DNA of 33,070 nt from Desulfobacterales bacterium RIFOXYA12_FULL_46_15 (GTDB lineage: Bacteria; Desulfobacterota; Desulfobacteria; Desulfobacterales; Desulfobacteraceae), in the NCBI GenBank assembly GCA_001799395.1, contig MGTJ01000175.1, positions 1 to 33,070 on the forward strand, written 5' to 3'. The position numbers and the translations under genes are program-made. Under the pieces are notes generated by a model. That model made no database searches. It was not told the origin of the DNA and worked only from the letters and a program-made list of their open reading frames with translations. Below are positions 24,480 through 32,706 of the stretch, in pieces. Numbering within the stretch: the stretch's first letter is position 1; the number at the start of each line of letters is the position of its first letter.

Positions 24480-26636
24480 ATGATCAGAATCACCGATATA
24501 CTGGATAAGATTTACGAGTATAATCCCGGCGGAGATTCCGATATTATTGATCGGGCCTATGTTTATTCTGCCAGGGTTCATCACGGCCAGGTCAGGCTTT
24601 CCGGTGAACCCTATCTCTCCCATCCCCTGGAGGTGGCAGATATTCTGGCAGACATGAGAATGGATGTTGAGAGTATTGCAGCAGCTCTCCTGCATGATGT
24701 CATTGAGGATACACCGACCACAAAAGAAGATATTGAGGAAATGTTCGGCCCAGGCGTTGCCCGGATTGTTTCTGGTGTTACCAAGCTGTCTGTGCTCCCT
24801 TTTGGCACTAAGGCCGCCCGCCAGGCTGAAAGTCTCAGAAAAATGATTCTTGCCATGGCCGATGATATCCGGGTAGTGCTGATCAAGCTTGCCGACAGGG
24901 TCCATAATATGCGAACCCTGAAATACCACAAAACTCCTGAAAAACAGGCGGCCATTGCCCAGGAAACCCTGGATATCTATGCCCCCATTGCCGCCCGCCT
25001 CGGTATCTTCTGGATGAAATACGAGCTTGAGGAAATTGCATTTCAATATACCCTGAGAGATGAATACGAGCGTATTGACGCCCTGGTGAACAGAGCCAAG
25101 GACCAAAAGGAAGACTATATCCGGGAAGTCAGTGAAATGCTTGAAGCAAAAATGAAAGAAATGGAAATTGAAAGTGAAATCAAGGGCCGGTATAAACAGC
25201 ATTACAGCATTTATCAGAAGATGATATCCCAGAACCTTGAATTCAACGAGATTTACGACATTATTGCCTTCAGGGTCATACTGGATACGGTTCCCCAGTG
25301 CTATGCCGCCATGGGCGCCGTCCATTCCATGTGGAAGCCGATTTATTATAAAATCAAGGATTATATCGGCAACCCCAAACCCAATATGTACCAATCCATT
25401 CACACCACCGTGGTAGGCCCCAAGGGAGAGCGGGTGGAAATCCAGATCCGGACCTGGGAAATGGACAGGGTTGCCGAATCCGGTATCGCGGCTCACTGGA
25501 GTTACAAGGAAGGGACTAAAATTGATGAAGATACCGGCCTCTTGTTTGCCTGGATCAGAAAACTTGTGGAGAACCAGGAAAATTATAATGATCCGGATGA
25601 ATTCCTGGAAAATGTACGAATTGATCTCTATCCTGATGAAATCTATGTTTTCACCCCCACCGGCGAGATTAAAACCCTGCCCAAAAAAGCCACGCCGGTT
25701 GATTTTGGATTCCTGATCCATACGGAAGTGGGAGCAGAGTGCACGGGCGCAAAGGTGAACGGCAAGATTGTTCCCCTTGCCCATCAACTGAAAACCGGTG
25801 ATACAGTTGAAATCATAACCACCAAGGGTCATACGCCAAGCCCGGACTGGCTCGGTTTTGTGAGGACAGTAAAAGCCAGAACCAAGATCCGCGGCTGGAT
25901 CAATGCCAGGGAAAAGGAAAGGTCCTATACCCTGGGCCGTGAAATGTGTGAAAAGACATTTAGAAAAAAAAATCAGAATTTTAATGCCCTGATCAAGTCA
26001 GGGGAGATAAAAAAGGTTGCCGACAGTTATGGGTTCAAGACCATCGATGATTTGATCGCCCAGGTCGGATTCGGTAAATTCACTCCCTTGCAAGTCCTCA
26101 ATAAAGCCCTGCCGGATCTTGAAAAACAGGACCAGAAGGAAGATGATGCTGTTGCCCAGAAATTTTCGGAAAAAACAACAAAAAAAGAAGGTACAGGGAT
26201 CATTGTCAAAGGGCTTGATGATATTCTTGTCCGGTTTTCCAAATGCTGCAATCCCCTTCCCGGAGACCCGATTATTGGGTATATTACCCAGGGCCAGGGG
26301 GTGACCATTCATCGCAGGCGCTGCTCAAATATTTTGACCATGAGTGCGGAACGCCAGATTGAAGTTGAATGGAGTGATGATACCAGGGAATCCTATCCTG
26401 CCGGAATCAAGGTCCGGACCGAGGACAGGTTCGGACTCCTGGCAGATATTGCCTATGTTATCAGCAAACATAAGTCCAATATCCTGAATGCAAGAACCGA
26501 GACCCTGGAAACAGGCATCGGACTTTTTTATTTTACCGTCCTGGTTGAAGGAACGGACCAGCTTCGGAAAATCATGTCCGATATCCGGAAAGTCAAAAAA
26601 GTAACTGATGTTAAAAGGATTTTCAGAGAGGAATAG
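24480..26636 (+). CDS. rel: Bifunctional (p)ppGpp synthetase/hydrolase
   Basis: Controls the stringent response by making and destroying (p)ppGpp. Domains in order over 718 residues: HD hydrolase (~25-180) with intact His72-Asp73 and Glu76-Asp77 in LLHDVIEDT, synthetase (~225-345, including IYDIIAFRV and NMYQSIHTTV), TGS (~385-447), a helical and zinc-finger region containing RFSKCCNPLPGD (~585), and a C-terminal ACT domain (~643-718). The intact HD pocket marks a bifunctional Rel/SpoT type, not a RelA-type monofunctional enzyme. ATG 24480 lies 10 bases after the proS stop; the longer frame from 24387 overlaps proS and adds no family sequence. No strong Shine-Dalgarno is seen, so coupling to proS is likely. 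Confidence 0.95.
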   Translation: MIRITDILDKIYEYNPGGDSDIIDRAYVYSARVHHGQVRLSGEPYLSHPLEVADILADMRMDVESIAAALLHDVIEDTPTTKEDIEEMFGPGVARIVSGVTKLSVLPFGTKAARQAESLRKMILAMADDIRVVLIKLADRVHNMRTLKYHKTPEKQAAIAQETLDIYAPIAARLGIFWMKYELEEIAFQYTLRDEYERIDALVNRAKDQKEDYIREVSEMLEAKMKEMEIESEIKGRYKQHYSIYQKMISQNLEFNEIYDIIAFRVILDTVPQCYAAMGAVHSMWKPIYYKIKDYIGNPKPNMYQSIHTTVVGPKGERVEIQIRTWEMDRVAESGIAAHWSYKEGTKIDEDTGLLFAWIRKLVENQENYNDPDEFLENVRIDLYPDEIYVFTPTGEIKTLPKKATPVDFGFLIHTEVGAECTGAKVNGKIVPLAHQLKTGDTVEIITTKGHTPSPDWLGFVRTVKARTKIRGWINAREKERSYTLGREMCEKTFRKKNQNFNALIKSGEIKKVADSYGFKTIDDLIAQVGFGKFTPLQVLNKALPDLEKQDQKEDDAVAQKFSEKTTKKEGTGIIVKGLDDILVRFSKCCNPLPGDPIIGYITQGQGVTIHRRRCSNILTMSAERQIEVEWSDDTRESYPAGIKVRTEDRFGLLADIAYVISKHKSNILNARTETLETGIGLFYFTVLVEGTDQLRKIMSDIRKVKKVTDVKRIFREE

Positions 26637-26654
26637 TTAAAAATAAAGGAAAAA

Positions 26655-26686
26655 AGCCGGGGCTGTCATTTTGAACAGCCCCGGCT
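26655..26686 (-). terminator. Rho-independent terminator between rel and rpmB
   Basis: AGCCGGGGCTGT and ACAGCCCCGGCT pair perfectly (12 bp) around CATTTTGA. On the minus strand a T-run follows (the A-run at 26650-26655), so it mainly ends rpmB; the strong GC stem probably also stops rel transcripts from the other side. Confidence 0.92.
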
Positions 26687-26720
26687 GGAAATTCTTATCA
26701 TATATGAACAAAGCTGCCGT

Positions 26721-26915
26721 CTATGCGGCTTTTGTCACTTTTCCGGCTTTTATGCAGCTTGTGCATACATTGATTTTTCTGATATACCCTTCTCTGATAA
26801 AGGCACGGACTCTCTGAAGGTTTGGATTGAATCGCCTCTTATTTAAATTATGGGCATGACTCACATTATTACCAACCATGGGGCTCTTTCCACATATTGC
26901 GCATTCTTTTGACAT
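26721..26915 (-). CDS. rpmB: 50S ribosomal protein L28, zinc-binding (C+) form
   Basis: A 64-residue large-subunit protein. The opening [10 protein letters not shown], the [16 protein letters not shown] core and the ending match L28. Two Cys pairs, Cys5/Cys8 and Cys51/Cys54, form the zinc ribbon of the C+ version. ATG 26915 follows AGGAG by seven bases. It is transcribed alone, between a promoter at 26966-26994 and the terminator at 26655-26686. Confidence 0.96.
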   Translation of the reverse strand: MSKECAICGKSPMVGNNVSHAHNLNKRRFNPNLQRVRAFIREGYIRKINVCTSCIKAGKVTKAA

Positions 26916-26965
26916 TTTTATACTCCTAAAAAGAAAAATCTTTTAACAAACAAAATAACCCGTGA

Positions 26966-26994
26966 TTAATATACCATTATCAGGGAAATGTAAA
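26966..26994 (-). promoter_or_regulatory. Candidate rpmB promoter
   Basis: On the minus strand TTTACA (26994-26989) is followed by TATTAA after 17 bases (26971-26966) or TATATT after 15. It lies ~50 bases before the rpmB start, just after the end of bamD. Confidence 0.55.
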
Positions 26995-26998
26995 GAAA

Positions 26999-27652
26999 TT
27001 ATTTTTCTTTATCTACCAGGGCTTTACATTCCGGAATTTTTGCCAGGGCCTCTTTGCTTTCTTTTGAATCCGGATATTTTTCAACAATATCCTCATATCG
27101 CTTCAGCGCAGCAGCATGTTTTTTTGTCCGCATATAAAAATTAGCCACATAAAGCTCGTGTCCGGCAATATTTGCTAGGCATTTTCCAATATGTTCATTT
27201 GCTTTTTGTGCATACTCGCTTCGAGGGAACTGGTCCGTCAATCTGTTGAACTGGTTCAGGCTGTTCAAGGCAGGGGTATGGTCCCTGTCAACAGTGCCCA
27301 ATTGGTTGAACCAGCTTAATCCGGTCTGATAGATGACATAGGGGATGGCTTCGTTTTTGGGGTGTAGTTTTTCAAATTCTTCATAAGCAAGGATAGCTTC
27401 ATCATACTCTTTAAGATAAAAATGGGAATCCGCTATTTTAAGCTCTGCAAGGATGGCATATTTACTGAACGGATACCAGTCTTTCAGATTTGTATAGGCT
27501 TTTATCGCTGTTGGATAATCTTGATCCAAAAAGGCGGAAGACCCTTCTGAAACTAGCTCTTCAACATTTTTATTCATCTGGTGTGATGTTTCAAAAAGAG
27601 AGCAACCGCAAAACAGCAAAACAATAAAAGATAATAATATTTTATTCGTCAT
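26999..27652 (-). CDS. bamD: Outer membrane protein assembly factor BamD (lipoprotein)
   Basis: Periplasm-facing outer-membrane lipoprotein of the BAM complex, which folds beta-barrel proteins. The N-terminus is a lipoprotein signal (hydrophobic ~4-14, lipobox F-C-G-Cys17). TPR-like helices follow across ~35-205, with repeated Y-P-x-S and EKYPDSK turns (WYPFSKYA, KLHPKNEA, QFPRSEYA, KYPDSKES), the YfiO/BamD pattern. The 217 residues are slightly shorter than E. coli BamD. It overlaps the trxB stop by 4 bases, so it is the third gene of trxA-trxB-bamD, an unusual pairing of redox and envelope-assembly genes. Confidence 0.88.
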   Translation of the reverse strand: MTNKILLSFIVLLFCGCSLFETSHQMNKNVEELVSEGSSAFLDQDYPTAIKAYTNLKDWYPFSKYAILAELKIADSHFYLKEYDEAILAYEEFEKLHPKNEAIPYVIYQTGLSWFNQLGTVDRDHTPALNSLNQFNRLTDQFPRSEYAQKANEHIGKCLANIAGHELYVANFYMRTKKHAAALKRYEDIVEKYPDSKESKEALAKIPECKALVDKEK

Positions 27653-28572
27653 GATAGATTCTCAATGTAGTGTTCGGCAGAAACCGCTGCAACGGCAGCG
27701 TCTCCAACAGCAGTGGCAATTTGCCTTAAAGGGGTATCTCTGACATCTCCTGCTGCAAAAACACCCGGCACAGAGGTCTGCATTCTTGCATCAGCCAGGA
27801 TGAATCCGAATTGATCGGTTTTAACGGAATCATTTAAAAAGGAAGTATTGGGTAAAATTCCGACCCATATAAAACACCCATTGGCTTTTATTGTCTTTTC
27901 TTCATTGGTTTTCAGGTTTTTTATCTTTACCCCTTCCACGCCAAAAAAACCTTCCATCCCGGTTACAACACTGTCCCAGATAAATTCTACCTTTTCGTTT
28001 TTAAGAACACGTTCCTGCAGAATTTTCGCAGCACGAAGCTCATCTCTTCTGTGGACAAGATAGACCTTTTTTGCAAATTTGGTCAAAAAGATTGATTCCT
28101 GTACGGCTGTGTCTCCACCTCCCACGGCAACAACGGTTTTATCCCTGAAAAAAGGCCCGTCACACGTGGCACAAAAGGAAACCCCTTTACCAAAAAATTT
28201 TTCTTCCCCGATACCCAGTTTCCTTGGAGAGGCCCCGCTGGCTATGATAATGCTTTTAGCCGTAATGGTCCTGTCCTTTATGAGGATTTCTTTTGCATCG
28301 TTGGACAGATTGAGAGAATGAACCTCTGCAGATTCTATTTTTAATCCAAGGGATTCAGCCTGGATTTTCATTTTTTCAGATAAATCATAGCCTGATATAC
28401 CTTCCGGAAAGCCAGGGTAATTCTCTATCCAGTCCGTGATCAGGATCTGGCCCCCGGGAGCAGCCTTTTCCAGGAGAAGGACATTCATTCTTGCCCTGGC
28501 TGCATAGATACCGGCGGTGAGGCCTGCAGGCCCTGCACCGATAATAATAAGATCATAGTCAGTTGTAATCAT
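27649..28572 (-). CDS. trxB: Thioredoxin-disulfide reductase
   Basis: NAD(P)H-linked flavoprotein that reduces thioredoxin. The FAD-binding GAGPAGLTA is at 12-20, the redox disulfide CATC at 134-137 with the following Asp138, a GGGDTAVQE nucleotide-binding loop at 151-159, HRR at ~180 and the C-terminal FAD motif AAGDVRD near 270. The 307-residue low-molecular-weight form is normal. It lies 12 bases after trxA, its substrate protein, and shares its promoter. Confidence 0.95.
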   Translation of the reverse strand: MITTDYDLIIIGAGPAGLTAGIYAARARMNVLLLEKAAPGGQILITDWIENYPGFPEGISGYDLSEKMKIQAESLGLKIESAEVHSLNLSNDAKEILIKDRTITAKSIIIASGASPRKLGIGEEKFFGKGVSFCATCDGPFFRDKTVVAVGGGDTAVQESIFLTKFAKKVYLVHRRDELRAAKILQERVLKNEKVEFIWDSVVTGMEGFFGVEGVKIKNLKTNEEKTIKANGCFIWVGILPNTSFLNDSVKTDQFGFILADARMQTSVPGVFAAGDVRDTPLRQIATAVGDAAVAAVSAEHYIENLS

Positions 28573-28584
28573 TGGTTTTCCTTT

Positions 28585-28914
28585 TCATAAAAGGACGTTT
28601 TTTATGGTTTCCTCAAGTTTTTGTTTTGCAACCATACCCGTAATCTGATCCGCTATCTGCCCCTTTTTAAAAAAAAGAAGCGTGGGGATGGCTTGGACAC
28701 CATATTTGCTAGGGCTGATGGGGTTATCATCAACATTTACTTTCACAAAGGTCATTTTATCACCGAATTCTTTTTCAAGGGCATCGATTGTGGGTGCAAT
28801 GGCCTTGCATGGCCCACACCAGGGAGCCCAGAAATCTACCATTACAGGTTTGTCTGATTTGAGAACGATTTTCTCAAAGGAATCATCATTGATTTCAATA
28901 ATATTGTCTGCCAT
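28585..28914 (-). CDS. trxA: Thioredoxin
   Basis: A 109-residue cytosolic thioredoxin with the active-site WCGPC (Cys33, Cys36), the buried Asp of VDFWAP, and the cis-proline loop AIPTLLFF. Its pair, trxB, is directly downstream. The ATG at 28914 follows AGGAC by eight bases, and a near-consensus promoter lies 42-70 bases upstream. Confidence 0.96.
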   Translation of the reverse strand: MADNIIEINDDSFEKIVLKSDKPVMVDFWAPWCGPCKAIAPTIDALEKEFGDKMTFVKVNVDDNPISPSKYGVQAIPTLLFFKKGQIADQITGMVAKQKLEETIKNVLL

Positions 28915-28955
28915 TATAACCGTCCTGATCTAAATTTAGGGTTAAAATCACTGTA

Positions 28956-28984
28956 AATATATTTTGTTAATCACCCTTTGTCAA
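28956..28984 (-). promoter_or_regulatory. Promoter of trxA-trxB-bamD
   Basis: On the minus strand TTGACA (28984-28979), a 17-base spacer, and TATATT (28961-28956): a near-perfect sigma-70 promoter with a leader of ~35 bases before trxA. Confidence 0.85.
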
Positions 28985-29006
28985 TTCATCATAATGTTTC
29001 CTGGTG

Positions 29007-31697
29007 TCAGATAAATTTCGGGAGCTTGAATTTCATGGTGACTTCGCCGGTTTCCCGGTCAATTTTCACCATCCTGTCCTGGTCGTCCGAAAGCTCGATC
29101 TTTTTACCGGTTGCCATTTCCATGAGTCCGGCAATGAATTGCATCCCGGAATTCAGAACGGTTTCGATCTTTTCCGGTGGCTGGCCATAGAGAATATTGT
29201 CCTGATCTGCTTCGCCCTGATCGATCTCAGCCTGATCAGCCTCATCGTGGCTTGAATCCTCTTCTCCGGCAGTGACATCCGGCTCCTCTTCTTCCTTCCG
29301 GCCCAGTACTTCAGGATTGAGATAATAAGGTGTATCTTCCGGGATTTCTTCCGGTTCGGCAGTTTCCACAACCGGAAGTTCGGGGTCTTCCCCCATCATC
29401 TCCCTTAACCGGTTGAGCATTTCGTTTCTCTTTTCCCTGGAAAATTCAACCGTGTCCGGTCCATCGTCAAACACGCCTTTAAACAGATCGGTCTTAAGCT
29501 GGATACCGGCAAAAATTTTTTCTTCAATGCTGTGTTTTGCGATCAGGTTGATCACATTGACATGTCTGCTTTTTTGACCGATCCGGTTGATCCTGCCGAT
29601 GCGCTGGTTCATCCTTGCCGGGTTCCAGGGAAGTTCGAAATTGACCACGCAATCCGCCACCTGGAGATTGAGACCGGTTCCGCCGGCATCGGTTGATAAA
29701 AACACCCGGCATCCGGGATTGTTTGTGAATTCATCAATCAGGGCCTGCCGCCTGTTCACGGGTATTTTCCCTGAAAGTTCGACAAAGGGCAGATTCATGT
29801 CGGAAAGGGTTCTGGCAATCAGAAAGGTCATGGTGGTCCATTCACTGAAGATGACCATTTTGCGATGGTTCTGGACAACGACCTCATCCAGGATGCCTTT
29901 GAGTTCATCCAGCTTGGGAGAAATATGGGTTTCCCTGTCGATGAGATAAGTGGAATCACAGACCATGCGCATCTTGAGAAGAAGGACCTGGATTTTCCGG
30001 ATATCCACGGGGGTGAGAAATTTTTTGTTGATCAGGGGCAGAAGCAACCGTGCATAGCCTGCATGGATCTCCTTTTGCTCATCGGTCAGGTCAATATAAT
30101 AATTGTTGATGATCTCATCGGGCAGGTCTTCCAGGACATCTTCCTTTTTTCGCCGGATGACAATGCTTTTCAGTCTTTCGTTGAGCATGTCCAGGTTCTT
30201 GTATCCGGCCACACTGCTTTTTTTCTTTTTCGGGATCAGGAAATGATCTGCGGCAAACTTCCACAAAGGGGTCAGCATAAACGGGTCCAGAAACTGGACA
30301 ATGGAATATACGTCTTCCAGTTTGTTTTCAAGCGGGGTTCCTGTCAGCACGATGGCGTGTTTCTTGGGGATTCTTTTTACCGCCTCTGCCGTTTTTGTGG
30401 AAAAATTCTTGATGCGCTGGGCCTCATCCAGAATGATAATGTCCGGATTGAATCTTGCCAGGATGGTAATGTCCCTTAAAACAGCCTCATAATTGGTGAT
30501 TTTAAAAAGGCTTTTGTCATTGAAATAGAGATTTTTTCTCCGGGAAGGCCCTCCTTCGGCAATAATGGCTTTTTCATCGGAAAATTTTTCAATTTCCCTT
30601 TTCCATTGTTCTTTAAGAGATGCAAGGGTCACGATGAGTATTTTTGAAAAACCGAATTTTTCCTTTTTGAGTATGCCCAGGGCAATGGCCTGCAATGTTT
30701 TCCCAAGCCCCATCTCATCCCCAATAAGCACACCTGCCTTGTAAAGCCCGAATTCCACCCCCTTTTTCTGGTAAGGGTAGAGTTCGGCTTTCAGGGGAAA
30801 TTGAAGGATGTCCTGATGGGAGAAGTCTTCAAGCTGCCGGTCCTGCACATGCCGGTCTACCCTTTTCAACAGGTTTTCCCTTATCCGTACCCGTTTATCC
30901 GTGTTGACCTGATCCATCAGATCAAGGACATCGGAAAGATCATTGGAAAGAAAAACACCTTTGTCGTCAAAAAATCTGCCTAGAATTTTCTCAAGGTCCG
31001 ATGTTCCGTTCATACGGTTTTCACAAAAGAGTCCGGGTGCCTTTTGGATCGAATCCCAGTAAATATCAACAAAGGGAAATTTTTCCCTGGCGCATTTTTT
31101 TTCAAATCCCGATTCTTTTTTCAGGGCCGAGACAAGAAACCGGATGTGCTTGCAGGTCCCGAGGCCGTTTGTGAGATAGTCCGGGCAGGAACAATGTCCT
31201 GTCCCCTTCAGGGGATCATGGAGGGTAACACAGTATTCCCTTTTGTTTTTATTGACGACCAGATGTTCCCCCTTGTAAGTATCCCCGCGGACCAGCCTGA
31301 ATTCTTCGGTCCCCGCTCTTTTTTCCCTGTCGTTCAGGGCCTGTAATCTTATTTCCTCTTCTGAAAGATAGGGCTCATCTTTTTCAAAAGACAGAGCCCG
31401 GGAGTCAAGGTGTCTCAAAAGAATATCCTTGGCCGTGAGTGCGGCAGCCACCACGTGCTTGCACCCTTCTCCGGGGTAGGGGCAGGTGCAGGAGGAGACA
31501 ATTTTATCCTCCTCAAACCGGACCCGGGTGGTATAATCCCCGTAATTGCCGTCAACCTCATATGTAAATTCTTTCCGGACAATATCACTTTTGGAAAGAA
31601 AAAATGATCCATGCTGATGAAGTTTCATTCCCCTCTGGAAAATGAGCCTGGAATCGGCAACCTCATCTCTTATGAAATCCTCTGATAATACTGGCAT
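29007..31697 (-). CDS. SNF2-family helicase with two SWIM zinc fingers
   Basis: An 896-residue DEAD/H-superfamily 2 DNA translocase. Two SWIM fingers open the protein: Cys70-Cys72-Cys79-His81 and Cys169-Cys171-Cys182-His184. The SNF2 ATPase follows (~305-760): Walker A in GDEMGLGKT with Lys333, DEAQ at 424-427, motif III LTGTPLEN, and helicase C-terminal STDAGGTGLNL and QRIGRINRIGQ. The last ~120 residues are an acidic linker with EADQ-type repeats and a short basic tail. Bacterial SWIM-SNF2 proteins of this RapA/HepA-like type remodel DNA or stalled polymerase complexes; the exact role here is unknown. ATG 31697 follows AAAGGAAC. It stands alone, next to the accessory region. Confidence 0.92.
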   Translation of the reverse strand: MPVLSEDFIRDEVADSRLIFQRGMKLHQHGSFFLSKSDIVRKEFTYEVDGNYGDYTTRVRFEEDKIVSSCTCPYPGEGCKHVVAAALTAKDILLRHLDSRALSFEKDEPYLSEEEIRLQALNDREKRAGTEEFRLVRGDTYKGEHLVVNKNKREYCVTLHDPLKGTGHCSCPDYLTNGLGTCKHIRFLVSALKKESGFEKKCAREKFPFVDIYWDSIQKAPGLFCENRMNGTSDLEKILGRFFDDKGVFLSNDLSDVLDLMDQVNTDKRVRIRENLLKRVDRHVQDRQLEDFSHQDILQFPLKAELYPYQKKGVEFGLYKAGVLIGDEMGLGKTLQAIALGILKKEKFGFSKILIVTLASLKEQWKREIEKFSDEKAIIAEGGPSRRKNLYFNDKSLFKITNYEAVLRDITILARFNPDIIILDEAQRIKNFSTKTAEAVKRIPKKHAIVLTGTPLENKLEDVYSIVQFLDPFMLTPLWKFAADHFLIPKKKKSSVAGYKNLDMLNERLKSIVIRRKKEDVLEDLPDEIINNYYIDLTDEQKEIHAGYARLLLPLINKKFLTPVDIRKIQVLLLKMRMVCDSTYLIDRETHISPKLDELKGILDEVVVQNHRKMVIFSEWTTMTFLIARTLSDMNLPFVELSGKIPVNRRQALIDEFTNNPGCRVFLSTDAGGTGLNLQVADCVVNFELPWNPARMNQRIGRINRIGQKSRHVNVINLIAKHSIEEKIFAGIQLKTDLFKGVFDDGPDTVEFSREKRNEMLNRLREMMGEDPELPVVETAEPEEIPEDTPYYLNPEVLGRKEEEEPDVTAGEEDSSHDEADQAEIDQGEADQDNILYGQPPEKIETVLNSGMQFIAGLMEMATGKKIELSDDQDRMVKIDRETGEVTMKFKLPKFI

Positions 31698-32067
31698 ATC
31701 AAGTTCCTTTGCTTATGTGTCCGGCCAACGGGCTATACTTTATAAAGATGCGGATTTCATGTCAAGCCTGATTTTGTTCGGTCAGCAATTCCCGGTGAAA
31801 GAGGATAGGGTCTCTATAAAGGAGGGATGGGAGTTAAGGCGATTTTTTTCTTATGAGCTGATTTATTAATGACCTGTCCTGCATGTGCAGTTCAAAGCTG
31901 GGTGGCTAAAAAAAACAGGATCAGAATTCTCACCCAGTGTTCTTTGACAGATATAAACCCTTGTTCCGATAGCGTTGCTGATTTGAGACTGTTGGCCACC
32001 AATTTATTTGACAGGCCCTTCGATGTGGATTATTATAGCTATAAAAACCACATTATAGAGGTATGAT
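31698..32067. other. Non-coding gap before the toxin-antitoxin pair
   Basis: I see no convincing gene in these 370 bases; a 65-codon frame at 31869-32066 matches nothing and lacks a ribosome-binding site. The left part should hold the SNF2 gene promoter on the minus strand. A 7-bp inverted repeat CTGGGTG/CACCCAG (31898-31937, 26-base spacer) is present. The right end carries the toxin-antitoxin promoter and operator. The junction between core and accessory DNA probably lies here. Confidence 0.5.
32008..32058 (+). promoter_or_regulatory. Promoter and candidate operator of the toxin-antitoxin operon
   Basis: TTGACA (32008-32013), 17-base spacer, TATTAT (32031-32036): a near-consensus promoter. 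Overlapping the -10 is a perfect 12-bp palindrome TTATAGCTATAA (32033-32044). The heptamer ATTATAG occurs at 32032-32038 and again at 32052-32058, 20 bases on, two helical turns. This is the layout expected for binding of a ribbon-helix-helix antitoxin that represses its own operon. Confidence 0.75.
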
Positions 32068-32301
32068 ATGAGAACAATTCAGATGACCCTTGATGATCAT
32101 CTTGTGAACGCGGTCGATCGTGTTTCAAAGGAACTCCATACAAGCCGTTCCGCATTCACAAGAAAGGCACTGCAAGACGCCCTTGTTCGTTACAAACTTG
32201 AGCAACAAGAGCGCAAGCACCGTTTGGGGTACGAACAAAACCCGGTTGCAACCGATGAGTTTTCGGTTTGGGAAACTGAGCAGGCTTGGGGTGACGAATG
32301 A
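32068..32301 (+). CDS. Ribbon-helix-helix antitoxin of a MazEF-like pair
   Basis: A 77-residue protein with an N-terminal ribbon-helix-helix DNA-binding fold: a TIQMTLDDHLVNAVD strand-helix, a turn at LHTSRS and a second helix AFTRKALQDAL. The C-terminal half is polar and charged, ending VWETEQAWGDE, as in antitoxins whose tail wraps the toxin. It would neutralise the MazF toxin encoded next and repress the shared promoter. The ATG at 32068 follows GAGGT by six bases, and the stop overlaps the toxin start by 4 bases (ATGA). Confidence 0.88.
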   Translation: MRTIQMTLDDHLVNAVDRVSKELHTSRSAFTRKALQDALVRYKLEQQERKHRLGYEQNPVATDEFSVWETEQAWGDE

Positions 32302-32609
32302 AGCATGGTGAAATACGTTGGTATAAATTCATGTTGCCAGATAAAAAACGGCCTGTCCTTATCCTGACACGGGATTCCGTGTTAGAATATCTGGGAGAGG
32401 TTACAATCGCGCCTATTACGACTACCGTGCGGAATATACCGTCCGAAGTGTTCCTTTCAACGGCTGACAGTATGTCCCAAGATTGTGCTGTCAATTGTGA
32501 CCACTTGCAGACTGTTTCCAAGAGCAAAATAGGACCGTTAATCACATCCTTACCCCGTTCAAAGATGTTAGAGGTTGCACTGGCAATCCGCTTTGCGCTC
32601 GATCTTTAA
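32298..32609 (+). CDS. MazF/PemK-family endoribonuclease toxin
   Basis: A 103-residue toxin of the MazF/PemK fold, which cleaves mRNA (or other RNA) at short sequences. The N-terminal MKHGEIRWYKF, the KRPVLILTRDS strand-turn with catalytic-type Arg, the EVTIAPITTTVRNIPSEV segment and CAVNCDHLQTVSKSKIG match the family, including the basic and Thr/Ser residues of the active-site groove. It is translationally coupled to the antitoxin. An attC-like structure begins 9 bases after its stop, so the pair may have arrived as an integron cassette. Confidence 0.9.
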   Translation: MKHGEIRWYKFMLPDKKRPVLILTRDSVLEYLGEVTIAPITTTVRNIPSEVFLSTADSMSQDCAVNCDHLQTVSKSKIGPLITSLPRSKMLEVALAIRFALDL

Positions 32610-32617
32610 AAGTGCAG

Positions 32618-32679
32618 AGCCAACCGGCTTCACACGGACCCCGCAAACAGCGCTGGTCCGGTGAGCCGGAACGTCAGGT
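32618..32679 (+). repeat. Integron attC-like recombination site
   Basis: A 62-base element folds into one long imperfect hairpin. The ends are AGCCAAC (32618-32624) and GTCAGGT (32673-32679), each 6 of 7 to the attC core patterns RYYYAAC and GTTRRRY. Between them CCGGCT/AGCCGG, CAC/GTG and CGGACC/GGTCCG pair (15 bp), with two unpaired bases on the left arm only (T32630 and A32634), as the extrahelical bases of attC sites do. An inner CGC-AAACA-GCG hairpin caps it. It follows a toxin gene directly, as in gene cassettes. The C in GTC instead of GTT suggests decay or a variant. Confidence 0.6.
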
Positions 32680-32706
32680 GCTTAATGCGCAAGACTCAAA
32701 CGGCTG

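Noticed and set aside
24474-25832. Minus-strand frame of 452 codons opposite rel
   Set aside because: It lies wholly antisense to the conserved Rel domains, has no ribosome-binding site and no family motif; it is a shadow of codon bias in rel.
31990-31996. GTTGGCC as a possible attC end upstream of the toxin-antitoxin pair
   Set aside because: It breaks the GTTRRRY pattern and no paired arms are found around it, unlike the element after the toxin.
31869-32066. 65-codon frame starting MTCPACAVQSW before the antitoxin gene
   Set aside because: No ribosome-binding site, no recognisable family, and its end overlaps a clear promoter and operator.
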